Assembly: GCA_027578815.1 (NCBI GenBank)
Contig: JANBTH010000422.1
Coordinates: forward strand, 1 to 17,706
Length of the DNA: 17,706 nucleotides
Origin: Coemansia sp. RSA 1804
Taxonomy: Eukaryota > Kickxellomycota > Kickxellomycetes > Kickxellales > Kickxellaceae
Direction of reading: 5' to 3'
Made by a program: the position numbers and the translations under genes. Below are positions 8,038-16,889 of this stretch, piece by piece (the first letter of the stretch is position 1; every line of letters starts with the position of its first letter). The notes under the pieces were generated by a model. The model had not been told where the DNA came from. It made no database searches and saw only the letters and a list, made by a program, of their open reading frames with translations.

Positions 8038-8352
8038 CTACTTGTTGGCGCGCTCCAAAAACTGCTTGCAAATGTCGTCCGACCGCATACCAGAAAGGTT
8101 GAGCGAGTCCACGCCTGCGTTTGCAAACTTGATCTCCAGCGTCGGCACGCACGGCTCGCGCGGGTAGTTCACCTGGATGGCCAGTGCAGGGTTTGCATAC
8201 TGGAGCTGCCGCAGATTCTTGCGCCAAAAGTGTCTGGCGCCCGATGCCCGTGTCCGCTGAGACAGCGTCAGAGTCACTTGCTCTACCCGCGATGGAAGTT
8301 TTGTTGCGCAGAGCCCGTTCTCAAGGCGTGCCAGAATCTGATCAATCTTCAT
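8038..8352 (-). CDS. Mitochondrial ribosomal protein with L51/S25/CI-B8 domain (mL61/Mrp49- or mS25-like)
   Basis: This small protein of 104 residues begins at an ATG (MKIDQILARLENG). Family features are a first strand VEQVTLTLSQRT, then GARHFWRKNLRQLQYANP (the conserved GAR.FW..L..LQY.NP block shared by Mrp49, MRPS25 and the complex I subunit B8). A variable strand follows (PTLEIKFANAG), then a C-terminal helix SDDICKQFLERA. The thioredoxin-like fold is used as a peripheral ribosomal protein in mitochondria. It has no long presequence, which is common for this family. The choice between large-subunit mL61 and small-subunit mS25 cannot be made from sequence reading alone. It is divergent from Lhs1, 659 nt away. 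Confidence 0.78.
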   Translation of the reverse strand: MKIDQILARLENGLCATKLPSRVEQVTLTLSQRTRASGARHFWRKNLRQLQYANPALAIQVNYPREPCVPTLEIKFANAGVDSLNLSGMRSDDICKQFLERANK

Positions 8353-8527
8353 TGCCTGTGAATGTCCCCTTCCTTTGATTATCTGCCTTTTCCGTATGCG
8401 AGCGTCAGTAGGCCTCCCAGTTCCTCGTCTAATCCAAGTGCCAAGGTGGAATGAGAAGAACAGCCAAAGGATAAATTAATAGCAAGTGAAGCAACGAATG
8501 ATAAGAAACTCAATTAAAGAGTCTTTT

Positions 8528-8653
8528 TTAGTCGGATTCGCTCGCTTCCGCTTTATGAGATGTAAAAGCTCATAACCGGTCTGTATCAGACAAAAATACC
8601 GCCCGCCCGTTCTGATTGAGCACAGCCAACATCTAAACGCTTGATCCGACTAG
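8528..8653. other. Nested inverted-repeat block, possible structured RNA or cis element
   Basis: TAGTCGGAT (8529-8537) pairs perfectly with ATCCGACTA (8644-8652), extendable by G-U pairs on both sides. Inside are two further perfect hairpins: TTATGAG (8553-8559) with CTCATAA (8569-8575), and GTCTG (8579-8583) with CAGAC (8587-8591) around a 3-nt loop. No tRNA A/B boxes, snoRNA C/D boxes or spliceosomal RNA signatures were recognised. A chance arrangement is possible. Confidence 0.25.
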
Positions 8654-8732
8654 TTTTGATTAGCTTTCATGCGGTTTGTTGGCTTAACGTGAGTGGTCTG
8701 CCTAAATTTAGCCCGCAGAATCCAAATGAAAA

Positions 8733-8738
8733 CACGTG
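8733..8738. promoter_or_regulatory. CACGTG palindrome upstream of Lhs1
   Basis: A perfect E-box/G-box core, a bHLH or bZIP binding type, 274 nt upstream of the Lhs1 ATG. A single occurrence of six bases is weak evidence. A role in ER-stress control is a guess from the gene it precedes. Confidence 0.2.
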
Positions 8739-8948
8739 GAGTTTGGGTTGTTGCAAATAATCCATTTATACTGCTTTGTATGTCTCAAGCACCGCCCGCT
8801 TATTTACAACCTCTATTTATCTGCAATTGCACTCTTTTTCCCTCTATTTCCTCAGACTATATTTCTGCAATAAAAGGTGTGCGTTTATATGGCGTTGTTC
8901 TTATGCACCGCCTCCTGTAGTATCTGATTCTTACATTCGTCATCTCTT

Positions 8949-8956
8949 TATAAATA
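8949..8956 (+). promoter_or_regulatory. TATA box of Lhs1 (TATAAATA)
   Basis: A textbook TATAAATA about 56 nt upstream of the Lhs1 start codon, leaving room for a short 5' leader. Strong TATA boxes are common in stress-inducible fungal genes, which fits an ER chaperone. Confidence 0.6.
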
Positions 8957-9011
8957 TCACCTTTCACCTCAACAAGACGCACTCCCTCAATTCTAGCTAA
9001 TCCACGTACGG

Positions 9012-11708
9012 ATGGCGCATTCTGCAACAGGCCTCAGAACACAGCTGGGGAGACGGCAGCAGCAGTCTCAGCCGGCCAGGCCATTGTGGAAAACCCTGGC
9101 CCTCGGTCTGGTTCTGGCGCTTTGCGTTCTGCCATCACTTACATCAGCTGCTGTTCTTGGCATAGACCTCGGCTCAGAATGGTTTACAATTGCGCTGGCC
9201 AAGCCAGGCCGCCCGCTTGATCTTGTGCTGAATCGTGATGCCAGTCGGCAAACCGCATCCGTTGTGACAGTCAACGGACTGGAGCGTACATTTGGATCCA
9301 ACGCAATCTCGATTGCACCACGCATGCCAGAAAAGACGTTCATGTCTGTGCGCAACCTACTTGGCGTCCCCTTCAAGTCGGATGTTGCGGCGGCATACCG
9401 CAAACAGTTTCCTAACAAGATGGTCGAGGATCCGGAAATGGGCACTGTTGCGTTTCAGTACGGCTCACTAGCTAATGAGACTCTGGCTGTTCAGGAGATT
9501 GTGGCAATGCAGCTGCGCCATGCACAGCAGCTTGTTCACGAGAGCGAAGGCATTCTAGTCAAGGATGCTGTGTTCACCGTTCCGTCATTTTTTGACAGAT
9601 CCCAGCGTCAAGCGATGCTGGAGGCGGCCGATCTTGCAGGGTTCCGTGTACTTGCGCTTGTGAATGACGGGAGCGCGGTTGCGCTGAATTTTGCGATGAA
9701 AAGGACATTTGTAAAACCGGAGAGGCATCTGTTCTACGACATGGGAGCAAGCAAGACAGTGGCCACTGTTGCCCGATTCTCTGTGCGACAGGAGTCAAAG
9801 TTCGCAAAGTCGAAGAAGACTACTGTGATTAACATCCAGTCATTTGCGTCAGACGCAACGCTTGGCGGCCAAGAGATTGACTTTGTTCTGCGCGACTTGC
9901 TTGTTGAGCAGTTCTCCAAGAGCATAGGATCGTCGGCAGACGACGTTAGATCCAGCGCACGTGCTATGAACCGTCTTCTCAAGGAGGCCAAGCGTGTCAA
10001 GACTATTCTCAGTGCCAACGTCGAGGCGATTGCGTCGGTTGAGGGGCTCTACAATGGCGACGATCTCCGCATAAAGGTTACGCGCAGTGAGCTAGAAGAA
10101 GCCATTACATCCTTTGTTTCGCGGATACAAGCCCCAGTCTACGATGCACTCAAGACGGCCAATGCGACAATGGCGGATATCGACTCTATCGTGCTTGTTG
10201 GGGGAGGATCGCGGGTTCCCTTTGTGCAGAAGACGCTGAGCGACGCATTTGGGGCTGAAAAGCTGTCACGCAACGTCAACGCAGAGGAGGCATGTGTCAT
10301 GGGTGCGGTGTTTAAGGGTGCCACACTAAGCAGCCAATTCAAAGTCCGCGACATGCGTTTGCGTGACGCCATGCCATTTGCGGTGCGTGGGATCTATCCA
10401 ACGGCATCAAGATCTCTTCTGGGAGGCACAGTGCAGGAGACCGTTTATCCTTATCCAGAGTTTGGCGCAGTCGGCGCAAGACGCGTCATCCGCGACTTTA
10501 GAAACACCGATCTAACAATTGAGTTTGAGGCCAAGAGCTCGGGAACCAACGACGATTGGACAAAGCTGGCTACAGCACGAGTCAGCGATGTCGGCAGTGC
10601 AGCAAAGAAACTGACAGCAAGGAATGTGCTCAGCGACAAGCCAGAGGTCAAAGTGGCGATGCTGACAAACGAGCTGGGTGAGTTTGTGGTGCTTAAGGCT
10701 GAGGCGCTGTTTAACGTCACCAACCCTGGACATACACAGTATATTGAGGACCTAGCGGCGTGGGAGAAGGAGTCGGCATCTATTGAAGCAGAAGAAGCCT
10801 CGGCTGCAACAGAAACCGCGGCTGAAGCCGCAAGTGACGACGATGCGGTCAGCGATGACAAGCCAAAGAAGAAGACAAAGCCAACACTTCGCGCCAAACC
10901 AATTGCTCAGCCCGAGATTATTGCAGAGGTTGTTAAGCTTGATCTTGCAGTGGAGGACCATGGGCTTGTCAGAATGAGCACCGAGGCAATGAAGAGGTCG
11001 CGCAGTCTGCTCAAACGCATGGACGACGACGATGCAGCCCGCATCGCTCGGCATGGCGCCAGTAATCAGCTGGAGTCGCTTGTGTACCGTCTGCGTGACA
11101 TGGCCGACGACGACGACGTTATTGGAGTAACATCAGAGAGTCAGCGAAAGACGCTTGAGGAGGCAGTTAGCGCTGCCGCTCGGTGGCTGGAGGACAATGC
11201 TGAAAGCGCAGCGCTTAGCGAGCTTGAGTCGCGGATTGTGGTGCTGAAGGAGCTGGAGGAGCCGATCAGCTATCGTATCACGCAGCATGCAAAGCGTGCA
11301 GAACATGTTGATTCGCTAAAGGCAACCATTGCACATGCCGAAGGTCTTGTGTCGATGTACCGCAAGGAATACACCACCGAGGAACTGGGACCAGTGGTCA
11401 AGCATCTACAAGAGCTAGAAGACACTCTGGACAGCACTGTGCAGTGGTTGGATTTGACTGCCACGCAGCAAGAAGCGCTTTTGCCACACGAGGCACCTGT
11501 GCTTACGACTGCTGACATTGACCGCAGAGTTGTTGCGATCGAGCGCAACCTGGCCACGCTTGTTGCGCAGCAGGTAAAGAGAATAGTTGACAGCTCCAAC
11601 CAGAGCGCATCAGACTCTGGCACCACCAACAGCGATAGCAGCAGCGGTGACAGCACAGAAGATGCCAAGGTGGAAGACGATGGCAATGCAGAGCACGACG
11701 AGCTGTGA
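9012..11708 (+). CDS. LHS1: ER-lumenal Hsp70-superfamily chaperone Lhs1/GRP170 (HYOU1 type)
   Basis: This 898-residue single-exon protein has an N-terminal signal peptide (hydrophobic core about 28-46, likely cleaved near TSA/AVLG) and ends in HDEL, the ER retrieval signal. The Hsp70 nucleotide-binding domain runs from about 47 to 430: LGIDLGSEW at the phosphate-binding loop, LVNDGSAVALNFA, YDMGASKTVATVARF, and VGGGSRVPFVQK near 395-406. The Lhs1/GRP170-type substrate-binding region follows, with a long acidic and Lys-rich linker (about 590-635) typical of large Hsp70s, then a helical C-terminal domain and a Ser/Asp/Glu-rich tail. In the family it is the nucleotide-exchange factor and holdase partner of Kar2/BiP during translocation and folding. 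The TATA box at 8949-8956 supports this start. Its 3' end is convergent with the Spo7-like gene, 91 nt away. Confidence 0.95.
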   Translation: MAHSATGLRTQLGRRQQQSQPARPLWKTLALGLVLALCVLPSLTSAAVLGIDLGSEWFTIALAKPGRPLDLVLNRDASRQTASVVTVNGLERTFGSNAISIAPRMPEKTFMSVRNLLGVPFKSDVAAAYRKQFPNKMVEDPEMGTVAFQYGSLANETLAVQEIVAMQLRHAQQLVHESEGILVKDAVFTVPSFFDRSQRQAMLEAADLAGFRVLALVNDGSAVALNFAMKRTFVKPERHLFYDMGASKTVATVARFSVRQESKFAKSKKTTVINIQSFASDATLGGQEIDFVLRDLLVEQFSKSIGSSADDVRSSARAMNRLLKEAKRVKTILSANVEAIASVEGLYNGDDLRIKVTRSELEEAITSFVSRIQAPVYDALKTANATMADIDSIVLVGGGSRVPFVQKTLSDAFGAEKLSRNVNAEEACVMGAVFKGATLSSQFKVRDMRLRDAMPFAVRGIYPTASRSLLGGTVQETVYPYPEFGAVGARRVIRDFRNTDLTIEFEAKSSGTNDDWTKLATARVSDVGSAAKKLTARNVLSDKPEVKVAMLTNELGEFVVLKAEALFNVTNPGHTQYIEDLAAWEKESASIEAEEASAATETAAEAASDDDAVSDDKPKKKTKPTLRAKPIAQPEIIAEVVKLDLAVEDHGLVRMSTEAMKRSRSLLKRMDDDDAARIARHGASNQLESLVYRLRDMADDDDVIGVTSESQRKTLEEAVSAAARWLEDNAESAALSELESRIVVLKELEEPISYRITQHAKRAEHVDSLKATIAHAEGLVSMYRKEYTTEELGPVVKHLQELEDTLDSTVQWLDLTATQQEALLPHEAPVLTTADIDRRVVAIERNLATLVAQQVKRIVDSSNQSASDSGTTNSDSSSGDSTEDAKVEDDGNAEHDEL

Positions 11709-11799
11709 ACAGGCTACCTTTTGTTTTTATTATATCTTTTTTAGAATAATACCAAAGTCCTATTTTGAAATGACAACCGTGGTTTGAATATGAGGAGGT

Positions 11800-12614
11800 C
11801 TAGGCGGGAACGTGAAAGCGACGCTTTGACAGCCAGAGAGCATAGTCGGTGTCAGGCGTCAGCAGAACAATCTCGGCAGCCGGGCCCGACGGCGCGGCAG
11901 GCAGCACACCCAGCCTCCACTGTTCGGCGGCATCTGAAGCGTGTTCGGCATCAGCAGAAGCAGCAGGACTGGATGCAGATGGTGCGAGTGCCAACGGCGG
12001 CGACAGCGGATGAAGCTTTGGGCGTGGGCGCACATCGAGCTCAACAACAGACCACTCGCCGTTTCTGTCGTCCCAGTCTCTGGGCGGGTCGGCAGAGTTG
12101 AAGTGCAGGCGTACGATATGTGAGAAGACGCAATACACCATGAACCACGCAACCAGAATTGCCGAAAATACAGACGTCGATGACCACACCGACGATGCAA
12201 AGAGCAGCTTTGGATATGCTGCAATGGCGCCGATGCCCAGTCTGATGTTGACGTTGGCGGTTGCCAGCGAGAGAAGCACCGCCGATGCCACGCACAGAAC
12301 AGACGACAGCAGCGTCACTCGCAGCAGAAACATTGCATCGTTGAGCGTCTCGTAGTGTACACGCGTTGCCAGCACTCCGCCTTCGGGAATAAGCAGCTTC
12401 GCGCGCGGCCGAGGCAGTCGTGTCTTGGAGTCCATTTGTTGTATTGCGTGGAAGATGCCTTTAATGTGCAGTTGATACAGTTGGTCGGTGGTATTAAGAA
12501 GAAAACTGTTGCCCCAGACACTTCTCGCTATCGGTGATACTAGGAGAAGTGTTGCACTCACAAGCAATACTGCTTTCTAGTGCTGGCTGGGCGGGATGCA
12601 GTAGCAGCAACCAT
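11800..12614 (-). CDS. Two-TM membrane protein, weakly Spo7/NEP1R1-like
   Basis: Single-exon reading: the first ATG in the long frame is at 12435 (MDSKTRLPRP), giving 211 residues. Preferred but unproven reading: exon 1 12562..12614 (MVAATASRPASTRK...) joined to 11800..12505 across a 56-nt GTGAGT..CAG intron, giving about 252 residues. It shows two transmembrane helices (about 35-58 and 86-109 in the MDSK numbering) separated by a short loop, then a cytosolic tail with WDDRNGEW, ELDVRPRPKLHP, a Pro/Ser/Ala-rich linker and a conserved-looking end (DYALWLSKRRF). Two close TM helices followed by a L-x-PRP element recall the regulatory subunit of the Nem1-Spo7 lipin phosphatase, which controls phosphatidate and membrane growth at the nuclear envelope. 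The match is weak, and it could be another small membrane family. Confidence 0.55.
12506..12561 (-). other. Candidate 56-nt intron in the Spo7-like gene
   Basis: Donor GTGAGT (first base 12561) and acceptor CAACAG (last base 12506) connect an upstream short frame in phase 2 to the main frame. The upstream ATG has G at -3 and G at +4. There is no clear branch site or pyrimidine tract. Without splicing, the main frame has no ATG until 12435. Confidence 0.4.
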
Positions 12615-13097
12615 AGCTGCCAGCACCTTAGACTAGCTGGATGTTGTTTTTCCCATCGCCCGGGCTGCAGACTCGGACGCATTTACTTTTTGTTTCTTAT
12701 ACAATGGCGGATATAAGACTAGTTCTCTCAATACAGAGTAAAGAGTTTCCATTCATAGCTTGTATACAACATATGCTATGTGTACGCCTATATGTCTACG
12801 ATGTGTGTTGGACATAATCCGCATTATTGTCAAAATCGGATTAGCACAGAAGTGGTGTGTGTTTTTGGCGCCATCCTTCGCGCTCCCCCCCTCTTTTTTC
12901 CCACCTCCCTTGTGCTTTTTTTATTTCTACTTCTCTTTCTCGCTTTCTGCCGCATTCCACCCTCTCTTTCATTACATTCGTCGCGTTCTCTCTCTTTCTC
13001 TTTCTCACTTTTTTCTCTTTCTGACCAGTCTGTGCTTCACAGCTCCGCAGTCTCCACAGCTCCGCCCCCGCCCTTCAACACATCAACCTCCGGCCCC
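12615..13097. promoter_or_regulatory. Divergent promoter region, Spo7-like gene / LMBD2
   Basis: These 483 bases hold no credible gene. The left part has a TATAAG on the minus strand (12701-12696), about 82 nt from the Spo7-like upstream ATG. The right part is a long C/T tract (about 12870-13025) that directly precedes the LMBD2 start, a common fungal core-promoter arrangement. Confidence 0.5.
12870..13025 (+). repeat. Polypyrimidine (CT-rich) tract before LMBD2
   Basis: About 155 nt is almost entirely C and T on the plus strand, with repeated TCTCTTTC units around 12930-13015, ending ~70 nt before the LMBD2 ATG. CT-rich blocks near transcription starts are known from highly expressed fungal genes. 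It could also form a triplex-prone purine/pyrimidine segment. Confidence 0.6.
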
Positions 13098-15868
13098 ATG
13101 CTGTGGCCTCTGCTCCTCTGCGGCGCCGCAAGCCTGCTGGTCATCGTGCGGCTCCTGCACTCATATGGAGACCGCCGTCGCTGCGCCTGGTATGTGCAGG
13201 CAGCAGCTGTTGCCAGTTGGTACCTGCCGTTCACAATCGTATTCATCCTTCCGTTTGACTTTAGCTCGGTAAGACGACGACTGCGCCTATCTACACAGTG
13301 TATCAATAGCCTGCGTGCCACATGCTGTCATTCCAAACCAACTCACCTATGCCTTCTTCTTTACTTCTGTCTTGTTCCTTTTAGACGCTCTTCCGCACCT
13401 GCGACCAAAACTGCGATGAGCCTGTCGGATACATCAGCTCCCGTTTTACGCGTGACCTGTGGGCTACGCTATACTGGACAATGTATCTGCTCACCTGGGT
13501 TGTGCTGCCGCTCATGATGTCGTACGTGGACTCTGGCGCATTCGTCTTCAGAGACCGTCTGCGCGATGCCGCCTGGAGCAACCTTCAGTTCTATGGCATC
13601 AGCGGTGCCGTTGGCATTTTGGTGGTTGGGTACATTGCTCTGACACGCGGCTTCTTTGGCGCTGATCTCGTTGCGTTTCTGATGGCACTGGCCAATTTTT
13701 GGGGACTCTTCCTTGTCATCACTTTCATGGGCTTTGGTCTTGTGTCTATTCCTCGTAAGCTGTGGCGGCGAGGCGACCTGGAGCTTGAGCTGGCCAAGAT
13801 CGAAAATCGTGCAATGGCCTACAAAGACAAGGCCTACGACTCTGCACTGGAGCTTTCCGAAACACTCAACGAGGCACAGCTTGTCTCCACACGAGCCAAC
13901 CCAACCGATGATCTCCGCTACTGTGTCGACCAGATTATGGAGCACTGTTCTCAAGTGTCACAGCTCAGCAGACTTCCAGCACAAACCGCTGCAGTATCTT
14001 CACGCGTGCCCGTTGACATCACAGAGACATATCTAGCCGGCCTCCACAACAGGATCAAGGATGCCGTACTGAAGGAGGGCCGCGATCGCTGGCGTTGGAC
14101 CAGATCTGCCCGCCGCGCTTTTTTCTTGCAGGACGCAATAAAGTCGCGCGCAAATCCGAGACGCCAGATCAGCTCAACTCTTGCGCCGTGGAGCCATCGT
14201 GGGATGGCCATGCGGTCTGCTGCGTGGTGGTGGTACATTGCGCTTCGTCCCGCCGTATTTCGCGCGCTTTCTGTGGCGGCAGCCTTGCTCAGCATTATTA
14301 TTCTGTGGTCAGAACTCACATTCAACATGGCGTCGTCGCATATCTCGGCTGTGCACTATCTCCTGCGCACAATGGGACTGTCTTATCTGGCCATCGAGTG
14401 CACTAGCATCGTGGCCATTGCATACATGTGTCTGTGTGCCTACAGCTCAGTCATGAAGCTACGCATCTTTAACATCTACTCGCTGGAGTCGCACCACCAT
14501 ACCAACGAGCGCAGTCTGCTGTTCTGCGGCGCATATCTCTGCAGACTGATGTTTCCGCTCTGTTACAACTTTCTCAACATGGCTGGCAGCGGATTTGCGG
14601 GCGGCAGCGGCGACAATGACGACGATGGTAGCAGCAGCGAAGTCACAGAGTTTGCCAGGTTCATGGATCGGATCGATCTTGTGCCTGTGCTAGGCGAGCA
14701 GTCAAACCGCATAATTCCGGTCCTTATCATGGTCCCAGCCGCACTTGCGCTTTTCAACGTGCATGGGCGCGTTATAGAGCACTTTAGCATCGACCGCGTA
14801 TCGCCAAGCACACAGTCTACAGACAGCCACGAGGAGGAGCTGGGTCCGCTCTGTCTGCCGCAGGAGGAAGGCCGTGGCCTGCTGATGGAGGCAAGACTTC
14901 TAGCGGAGCGCGAACAGGGCGCGGCTGACAATACTTCCAGACACACTCCTCGCTACACATCCACTGGCTCGCCATACTCTAGCCATACTAATCTCCGTGC
15001 ACATGCTGCTTCTGTTGGCGCTGTCGACGATGCGACTGCTTCCAGCGGACGTGGACTGCGCGAATGGTACCTTGGACGGTCTTCGTTTGACCATGCCCGA
15101 GACGATGTCTCTGCCGAGCTGTCCAACGACCACTCTGACACTTTGGCAACTGGAGATCACGCACACCACCATTACAGCCAGGGACGCCGGCCGTTTGGTA
15201 ACTATTCCAGCCACGCCAGCCTTATCGACATAGCAGACGGCAACGCCAGCAGCGGTGGAGGCAGCAGCAATGGCAGCGGCAATACCAATGGCAACGGAAA
15301 TGTCAACAGCAACGCTGGAGGCTCAAACGTTGTTACAGGCGGTGTTCTCGGCCATGGAGGTGCTGGGTTTGAATCCCACAGCGACAGCAACGACTCGAGC
15401 AGTGCAGAAACCAGCGGTGGCCATACTGGGCGTGGTTCCAACACGCTTAGTCCGCGCAGCGCATTGAAGGCTGCGGGCGGAGCAGCTCGTTTTGGGCGAT
15501 TGCTGCCAGCACGGCAAGGCTCTCAGCTGTCCAAGACGCGCTCCAATTTCAACGCTGGCCGGCCCAGCAACGTCACCCGTCTGCGCCCGTCATCGCGCCA
15601 GTCGAGTCGCAACAACTACGCCAGCGACGAGGGCACATATTCAGCGCACCTTCTCAGTCCACGCGGCGGAGACGGATTGCCTATCAGTCCAAACAATCTG
15701 CGTGCCGCTGCGCAGACCCAGACAGGCAACCAGCCGCTTGTTCTGTCGCCATCAAGCCCCGGCCGAATGCCTAATCCATGGGTCGACAGCACCGACACTC
15801 GGCCCCAAATCCGGCGCCATGCCTTGTCTGACACCTCAGCTCAGCCACGCTCCTCCTCCAATGACTAA
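13098..15868 (+). CDS. LMBR1-domain membrane protein, LMBD2 family (two exons)
   Basis: Exon 1 (13098..13268, 57 codons) joins exon 2 (13385..15868) in phase 0, giving 884 residues. Exon 1 carries TM1 and TM2 ending VFILPFDFSS, matching the LMBD2 block 'FILPLD'. Exon 2 opens with TLFRTCDQNC and then YWTMYLLTWVVLPLMMSY, also conserved. Nine TM helices are seen: two in exon 1, about 85-105, 118-140, 148-175, 335-365, 385-410, 432-455 and 499-518, with a cytosolic helical region at 180-330. Conserved landmarks are FWGLFLVITFMGFGLVSIPR, WSELTF, FNIYSLESHHHT and LLFCGAYLCRLMFPLCYNFL. LMBR1 proteins are receptor- or trafficking-type membrane proteins; LMBD2 has been linked to G-protein-coupled receptor signalling in animals. 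The ~365-residue Ser/Gly/Asn/His-rich C-tail is far longer than in animal homologues and looks disordered. Confidence 0.88.
13269..13384 (+). other. 116-nt intron in LMBD2
   Basis: Donor GTAAGA, acceptor TTTTAG after a strong pyrimidine run, and a branch-like CTCAC about 38 nt upstream. Phase 0 on both sides. Splicing joins two blocks of conserved LMBD2 sequence, which is good independent support. Confidence 0.88.
15238..15345 (+). repeat. Gly/Ser/Asn-coding low-complexity segment in the LMBD2 tail
   Basis: GGC, AGC and AAY codons alternate in an irregular repeat. The protein reads as short G-S-N blocks, a typical unstructured, length-variable linker. Confidence 0.7.
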
Positions 15869-16222
15869 GGAGCCGGTCGGGCTCCCTTGTCCGATAGATT
15901 GATAGATAGACGAGAGTGCCAGTTGACCTGCTATGCTCTTCGTTTTTTTTTCGTATTCGTATTTGTTTCGGTTTTTGTTTTGCATTTTTAGCGATGGTTG
16001 TTGAACTTCCTTCATCTTGACTCAGCTCATCGCGAGCTTGTGTGTTTCTACATTAAATTGATAATCCGTTAATCTGGTAGCATTCCATCCCGTAGGATTT
16101 GAGACCGGTCCTGCAAAAAGACCATTTGTGGATCTTTGCTGATAATATGAATTTTGCTAGTAAACAAGCCAGTTTGAAACACAAAGCAAATCGAAGAAAA
16201 ACTAGTTGACGAACAAGGCTGC
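15869..16222. other. Convergent 3' region, LMBD2 / eL13
   Basis: These 354 bases contain no gene. Right after the LMBD2 stop is a small hairpin (GGAGCC 15869-15874, GGCTCC 15880-15885), then GATAGAT-type short repeats at about 15893-15909, then a T-rich block (15940-15990) that suits 3' end formation on the plus strand. No clear AATAAA for eL13 is seen on the minus strand. Confidence 0.5.
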
Positions 16223-16840
16223 TCATTTCTTGGCGTTCTCCTTCTCCTGCTTGCGGATGAGCTTGCGCTTCTCGACGTAGCCGGCCGACTTGAAATCGCC
16301 ACGGGCCTTGCGCAGAGTAACGTAGGCATTGCTCTTCTTCTCCTCGGCGGTGATGGCGCGAGGTGCCTCGATCTCAACATCGGCAGCGATAGGAATGACC
16401 TGTCCGCTGACCTGTGCTGCGTTCTTGTAGGCCTCGACATCGGCAGCCGAGCGCTTCTTGGCGTTGCGTGGAAGAACGATAAGCTTGGCCTGGTAAGCCT
16501 TCAGGCGCTCGACATTGCGAGCAAGTGCCTCCTCGCTGCGGTTGCGACGACGGTAGTCGACGGCAATGCCAACGGTGGCAGCATGCTTGGCTCCGAGGCC
16601 AGCTGCCTTGAGCTCCTCAAGCGTGAAGCCGCGGCCCACACGGACCTTGCGGTTGTACTTGACAGTGGGGCAGCGAACGGCTGGGCGAAGAAGCTCAGTG
16701 GGGCGTGGAGCAATCTTGGCTGCCTTGGCAATGCGTGCGCGGCGGCGACGGAGCTTGCGGCCGGGCTGGTTGAACCAGGTGCGGACACGGAGATCCCACT
16801 CCTTGCGGAGGTGAACGTTCGGCAGCTGTTTGTTCTGCAT
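16223..16840 (-). CDS. 60S ribosomal protein eL13
   Basis: This 205-residue protein belongs to the eL13 family. The hallmark N-terminal half is present: HLRKEWDLRVRTWFNQPGRK, an Arg-rich RRRRARIAKAAKIAPRP, then LLRPAVRCPTVKYNRKVR, GRGFTLEELKAAGL and VGIAVDYRRRNRSEE, followed by LKAYQAKLIVLPRN. The C-terminal part is Lys/Glu-rich. It sits on the solvent side of the large cytosolic subunit. The ATG at 16840 directly follows a TTTTCTTTTGTAG acceptor, with a perfect TACTAAC branch sequence upstream. So either the intron is in the leader, or a first exon of a few codons (as in many fungal ribosomal-protein genes) lies upstream and was not located. Codon choice is biased like EF-1alpha. Confidence 0.95.
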   Translation of the reverse strand: MQNKQLPNVHLRKEWDLRVRTWFNQPGRKLRRRRARIAKAAKIAPRPTELLRPAVRCPTVKYNRKVRVGRGFTLEELKAAGLGAKHAATVGIAVDYRRRNRSEEALARNVERLKAYQAKLIVLPRNAKKRSAADVEAYKNAAQVSGQVIPIAADVEIEAPRAITAEEKKSNAYVTLRKARGDFKSAGYVEKRKLIRKQEKENAKK

Positions 16841-16882
16841 CTACAAAAGAAAAATCAATGCGTATATAACACACAAAATGTC

Positions 16883-16889
16883 GTTAGTA
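16883..16889 (-). other. TACTAAC intron branch site upstream of eL13
   Basis: A perfect match to the fungal branch consensus, followed 42 nt later by a polypyrimidine run and TAG immediately before the eL13 ATG. Together these mark a genuine 3' splice site at 16841. Confidence 0.8.

Larger units (their letters stand above)
8353..9011. promoter_or_regulatory. Divergent promoter region, L51/S25 gene / Lhs1
   Basis: This gap of 659 bases contains no credible gene. It holds a set of nested perfect inverted repeats (8528-8653), a CACGTG palindrome (8733-8738) and a TATA box just upstream of Lhs1 (8949-8956). CACGTG with flanking GGA loosely resembles ER-stress elements, but no CCAAT partner is seen at the ERSE spacing. 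Confidence 0.5.

Noticed and set aside
7517..8227. 236-codon minus-strand frame overlapping the L51/S25 gene
   Set aside because: It runs out of frame through the conserved L51/S25 gene and then through low-complexity intergenic DNA. Composition is random-like.
10451..10897. 148-codon antisense frame in Lhs1 (Ser/Ala-rich)
   Set aside because: It is a shadow of the acidic/Ala-rich linker of Lhs1 on the opposite strand.
12780..13517. Phe/Leu/Ser-rich frame over the CT tract continuing into LMBD2 exon 1
   Set aside because: The first part is translated polypyrimidine DNA. Only the part from 13098 to 13268 matches LMBD2, and it needs splicing.
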